A stretch of 64,000 nt of DNA from assembly GCA_013289875.1 (NCBI GenBank), contig JABCZC010000016.1, positions 1 through 64,000 on the forward strand. The letters are read 5' to 3'. Each line of letters starts with the position of its first letter. The first letter of the stretch is position 1. Both the position numbers and the translations under genes were made by a program. This document shows, piece after piece, positions 60,899-64,000 of this stretch. This DNA comes from Acidobacteriota bacterium (lineage in GTDB: Bacteria; Acidobacteriota; Terriglobia; Terriglobales; Acidobacteriaceae). Under the pieces are notes generated by a model. It searched no databases, had not been told where the DNA came from, and saw only the letters and a program-made list of their open reading frames with translations.

Positions 60899-63046
60899 CT
60901 AATCGCCCGCTCCACAACCGCAGATCCCATGCCCTCCGCCAAGCTGCTGGATGAAACTGCATTGAGCTTGCAGCGCGGACGATAAAGTTGAACTTAGAGG
61001 CGTGAACGAAAGTGGCACCTCGGTGGTTGAGGACTGGGGATTCTGCAAATGAGTCGTCCACGCGATCCCTATTCCGGACGGAGTGATTGAGGCAGCATTG
61101 CAATAGGGGTTGCTCATGTGGTCGGCAGTCACGATCATGACTGAACCGGCGACGGGAGATACGCCGGTGAGTGGGTTCCCGAGAAAATCTTTGCTGAGAG
61201 AGAACGTGCGCAGGCCATCTGGTGAAATCACGCAGCCGCAACATTCCGCCATTTGCTGATCCTGATCGAAGACATAGACCATCGCGCATAGGTTTTGTCC
61301 AGTGCTTCCGGTGTTCGTGATGCGAATTGTCGCATCCGCATCCGGCGTTATGTGTGTGAAGTACCCGACTGCGGCCAATGGCTGCACGGTCAGGGTGGCC
61401 GATCCAACGATGTCGCCAAGACTGGATTCCACGCCCGTTGTGCCGATCTGCTCAGCAGTTGCAACGCCCGTGCCGCTGACATTCGCAATTGTTGGATTGT
61501 CCACATTCCAGGTTACGGATTGCGTAACATCATGCGTGCTTCCGTCCGTATACAATCCGGTTGCGGCAAGCTGCTGGCTGCTTCCCAAAGGCATTATTGG
61601 ATTCGCCGGCGAGATGCTGATCGAAGTAAGAGCGGCCGAAGACACCGCGAGAGGCGCACTACCACTGATTGAAGCGGCCGTTGCAGAGACTGTGGTATTT
61701 CCTACAGTGTTCGCCGCTGCCAGGCCGCTCGGGCTAATGCTGACGATATCGGCGGATGCGCTGGCCCAGGCGACGGAAGCTGTCAGGTTGCCGGTGCTGC
61801 CATCGGTGAACGTGCCTATTGCCGTCAGTTGTTGTTTGGTGCCAAGCGGCATGGCCTGAAGGGCCGAAACTACTCCGATCGATGTAAGCACTGCTGCGGA
61901 AACGGTCAACGCGCCCGTGCCGCTAACGGAGCCTGATTTTGCGCTCACGGTCGCTGCACCAATCGCTTTCCCAATAGCCAGGCCAGAACTGTTGAAGCTC
62001 AGAATTCCAGAAGGTAAACTGGTCCAGCTAACGGAGTTGGTGAGGTCCTGCGTGCTGCCATCCGTATAAACTCCCTTTGCCATAAACTGCGCCGTTGTCC
62101 CCAGTGGAATCGTTGCGTGATTTTCGCTCATCACGATGGAAACCAGCCCCGCTGCGGAAACCGTCAATGCACCGGTGCTGCTGACGGATCCTGATGTGGC
62201 GCTGACTGTCGCTGCGCCAACCGCTCTCCCCGTGGCCAGGCCGGAACTGCTGATGCTTACGACCCCAGAAGGTGCAGCGGTCCAGCTAACGGAGTTGGTA
62301 AGATCCTGCTGGCTGCCGTCCGTGTAAACTCCTTTGGCCGTGAACTGCGCTGTTGTCCCCAGTGGAATCGTTGCGTGATTTTCGCTCATCACCAGGGATA
62401 CAAGTACTGCGGGCGATACTGTCAACGGGCTGGAAGCATTGACTGAATCCAGAGTCGCCGTAACGGCAGAGGTGCCTACGGATCGCGAAACCGCTAGCCC
62501 TGAGGAACTGACAAGGGCAACACCCGGCTGCGAACTTGCCCAGGTCACGAGATTCGTCACGTCTTGCGTGCTCTTGTCAGTAAAAGTGCCGGTAGCAGTC
62601 AGTTGGATCTGGTTGCCCAGGGGAATGGATAAACCCGACGGGCTCACAGCGATGGACACCACGGCAGCCTTCGAAATCGAAAGGACCGATGAGCTATTAT
62701 GTCCTTCCATGGCCGCAGCCACATTGGCTATTCCCGTAGAAAGGGACGTTGTAAGCCCCGATGAGTCCACACTCGCTATATCCGGGTTACTGATACTCCA
62801 TCCAACCGACTGAGTCAAATCTTTGCTGCTGCCGTCGCTAAACATTCCGGTTGCTTTGAATTGGGCTGTCTGCCCGAGGGCAATGCTTGAAGTCGTTGGC
62901 GTGACAGTCAGTGCGGTCAACTGCGGGGCTCCGCCACCAGTCATCGGCGGCGTCCCGCATGCAATTAAGAGCAGGATGGAGAAAGTTGCAGCGGCTCCGG
63001 TGACTTTCTTCAGAGCAGCGAATATTTCCTCGCCAGGATTCCGCAT
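60899..63046 (-). CDS. Lipoprotein with six BIG2-type Ig repeats and Cys-rich C-terminus
   Basis: 715 aa. A signal sequence leads to a lipobox LLLIACG. The mature protein begins with six ~85-residue BIG2-like domains, each opening with an L-x-S-x-x-V-S-type strand and containing LGxxxQFxAxGxFTDGSxxDLT and a W-S. Repeats 3 and 4 are nearly identical (MSENHATIPLGTTAQF-x-AKGVYTDGS). The C-terminal ~150 residues carry clusters AECCGCV and GICGCG, which may bind metal or form disulfides. It likely serves adhesion or as a surface-exposed structural protein. It is in the same direction as the twelve-repeat gene but probably a separate unit. Confidence 0.88.
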   Translation of the reverse strand: MRNPGEEIFAALKKVTGAAATFSILLLIACGTPPMTGGGAPQLTALTVTPTTSSIALGQTAQFKATGMFSDGSSKDLTQSVGWSISNPDIASVDSSGLTTSLSTGIANVAAAMEGHNSSSVLSISKAAVVSIAVSPSGLSIPLGNQIQLTATGTFTDKSTQDVTNLVTWASSQPGVALVSSSGLAVSRSVGTSAVTATLDSVNASSPLTVSPAVLVSLVMSENHATIPLGTTAQFTAKGVYTDGSQQDLTNSVSWTAAPSGVVSISSSGLATGRAVGAATVSATSGSVSSTGALTVSAAGLVSIVMSENHATIPLGTTAQFMAKGVYTDGSTQDLTNSVSWTSLPSGILSFNSSGLAIGKAIGAATVSAKSGSVSGTGALTVSAAVLTSIGVVSALQAMPLGTKQQLTAIGTFTDGSTGNLTASVAWASASADIVSISPSGLAAANTVGNTTVSATAASISGSAPLAVSSAALTSISISPANPIMPLGSSQQLAATGLYTDGSTHDVTQSVTWNVDNPTIANVSGTGVATAEQIGTTGVESSLGDIVGSATLTVQPLAAVGYFTHITPDADATIRITNTGSTGQNLCAMVYVFDQDQQMAECCGCVISPDGLRTFSLSKDFLGNPLTGVSPVAGSVMIVTADHMSNPYCNAASITPSGIGIAWTTHLQNPQSSTTEVPLSFTPLSSTLSSALQAQCSFIQQLGGGHGICGCGAGD

Positions 63047-63308
63047 TATGACGTAAACCTCCGTCCGCCGTGACTAATCCTGATGGGCTAGTCAGGCTTC
63101 CGCAGACTGCAATTGGGGGTTGGCAATTGGCAATTCTCTAAGAGGTTTAGGCTGGAGTCAGTAGCAGATATGTGTTAGTGGGGAAGGAGTAATCCATACG
63201 AACTAGTTTGAAGGACCTGGAAGCATTTGGCGGGCTGACGACAGTGTGGTAGAGGTCTATCAAAACGGGGTCGCAGGTCTCATATGTGAAACCACTTCCT
63301 GTACCGAA

Positions 63309-63629
63309 TTAGAGTAGAAACTCAAGGCCGGAAAGATAACCTTCGGGCTGCATGTTTTGCTTTTTAGTCCAGCGAACCTGCATAAGTGTAGCGATCTTCA
63401 GGGGCACGTCGCCAATCGTGATCTCACAACGCAGCACGGAGAATTTTTCAATAGGGCGCGGGGTAATGAGGCAGACGCCGCCGGCACTGATATTTTGAAT
63501 GCGGCCGCGAATAGTAGGAGTTTTCATCTTCCGGCTAGACCCCAGTTCGGGGAGGGGCTGGACCGTCAATTCAAGGCTCTGGGGGAACCGTGGCTCGTGG
63601 CGGCGATCGCTTTGGGTTGCGAGTTTCAC
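63309..63629 (-). CDS. PilZ-domain protein
   Basis: 106 aa, essentially one PilZ domain. The c-di-GMP motif RxxxR is at residues 10-14 (RHEPR) and [D/N]xSxxG at 46-51 (NISAGG, with Asn in place of the usual Asp), so c-di-GMP binding is plausible. The rest, including VRWTKKQ and GLEFLL, follows the PilZ beta-barrel. It is expected to be a small effector for motility, exopolysaccharide or surface behaviour. No diguanylate cyclase is nearby. Divergent or tandem partners are not evident; it precedes a LuxR regulator on the same strand. Confidence 0.88.
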   Translation of the reverse strand: MKLATQSDRRHEPRFPQSLELTVQPLPELGSSRKMKTPTIRGRIQNISAGGVCLITPRPIEKFSVLRCEITIGDVPLKIATLMQVRWTKKQNMQPEGYLSGLEFLL

Positions 63630-63717
63630 GCAAAGCGATCATTACGCAACTATTATCGGCACGTAAATTCCTCAGATGGATTAGTTCGACTCAAAAGAGT
63701 GCAGAGGGCCGTCTCAC

Positions 63718-64000
63718 TTAGTTAAGAGGTCCGACAATCTTGCCTATGATCCCGGATCGGGTAGAGACGTCCATCTTTACCATCACCAGACGCAGAAATG
63801 CCTTTACGGTGTTAGGGCTGATGTGCATTCGATTCGCAATCTCCTTACTTGTGAGCCCTTCGAGGAGCAGAGATACTGTCTCGCTCTCGCGTCCAGTCAA
63901 ATCGAATTGATGCGTCAATTCACTCAAAGCATCGGCACTCGACGTATGGCGCTCCAATAACAGCGCCACTGCGAATGCCGACTTCACGGCTATATTGCAG
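63718..64000 (-). CDS. LuxR-type regulator, 5' end beyond the window
   Basis: The visible 89-94 residues hold a LuxR helix-turn-helix (FDLTGRESETVSLLLEGLTS then KEIANRMHISPNTVKAFLRL). The first start codon in the frame is a GTG at 63987, but the frame is open to the window edge, so the protein is probably longer (a sensor or receiver domain upstream). DNA binding and transcriptional control are the expected role; no receptor domain can be seen. It ends about 90 nt before the PilZ gene, which may share its transcript. Confidence 0.7.
   Translation of the reverse strand, partial: CNIAVKSAFAVALLLERHTSSADALSELTHQFDLTGRESETVSLLLEGLTSKEIANRMHISPNTVKAFLRLVMVKMDVSTRSGIIGKIVGPLN

Overview
The window is about 64 kb of GC-rich (roughly 60% by eye) bacterial chromosome. 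It most likely comes from an Acidobacteriota member of the Terriglobia (Terriglobales/Acidobacteriaceae-like). The pointers are a very large Oar-like TonB receptor with a carboxypeptidase-regulatory N-terminus, tandem Ig-like surface proteins built on GLYTAP-type repeats, a class II (B12) ribonucleotide reductase, GH144 and DUF5597 glycosidases, and dispersed GTCATTCTGAGCGAAG-type and AGCTAGAAGCTAG-type intergenic repeats. This placement is inference from family composition and was not computed.

Region 1 (1-3144): the end of a surface lipoprotein gene and a secreted S9 peptidase, both on the minus strand. Region 2 (3256-22249): one continuous information-processing block on the plus strand, rpsL-rpsG-fusA-tuf-rpmG-tRNA(Trp)-secE-nusG-rplK-rplA-rplJ-rplL-rpoB-rpoC, closed by an intrinsic terminator. 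Its spacers hold two long structured leaders (before rpsL and before rpoB), two families of repeated hairpins, and two candidate promoters with the same -10 hexamer TATTCT. RpoB carries a cysteine-rich, zinc-ribbon-like insertion near its N-terminus.

Region 3 (22267-36311): mixed housekeeping and accessory genes. These are a sugar O-methyltransferase-like protein, an unassigned 80 aa + 453 aa gene pair, YceI, an orphan Phd-type antitoxin, a creatininase-family amidohydrolase, a translationally coupled pair of membrane/exported proteins rich in His and Met, a diacylglycerol-kinase-like lipid kinase, a nitroreductase, and nrdJ with an NrdR-like box. One dispersed repeat sits inside the nrdJ reading frame.

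Region 4 (36312-52808): carbohydrate-use genes. A GH144-like enzyme and a GH35/GH42-like DUF5597 enzyme stand beside a locus that appears to be one TetR-controlled regulon. It includes an MFS transporter, an aldehyde dehydrogenase, the TetR regulator, an FGGY kinase, a class II aldolase, a class III PLP aminotransferase, a second class II aldolase homologue that has lost its metal ligands, and a 1172 aa TonB-dependent receptor. Three near-identical palindromes (AACATGAGC-N3-GCTCATGTT) lie in the promoters of the glycosidase/MFS, kinase and receptor transcription units. This regulon is the best candidate here for an undescribed catabolic system.

Region 5 (52809-64000): gene remnants (histidine kinase, response regulator, alpha-L-rhamnosidase), an intact NarL-type response regulator, a Tat-exported MsrB, two large Ig-repeat surface proteins (one with twelve 90-residue repeats), a PilZ protein and a LuxR-type regulator cut by the window end.
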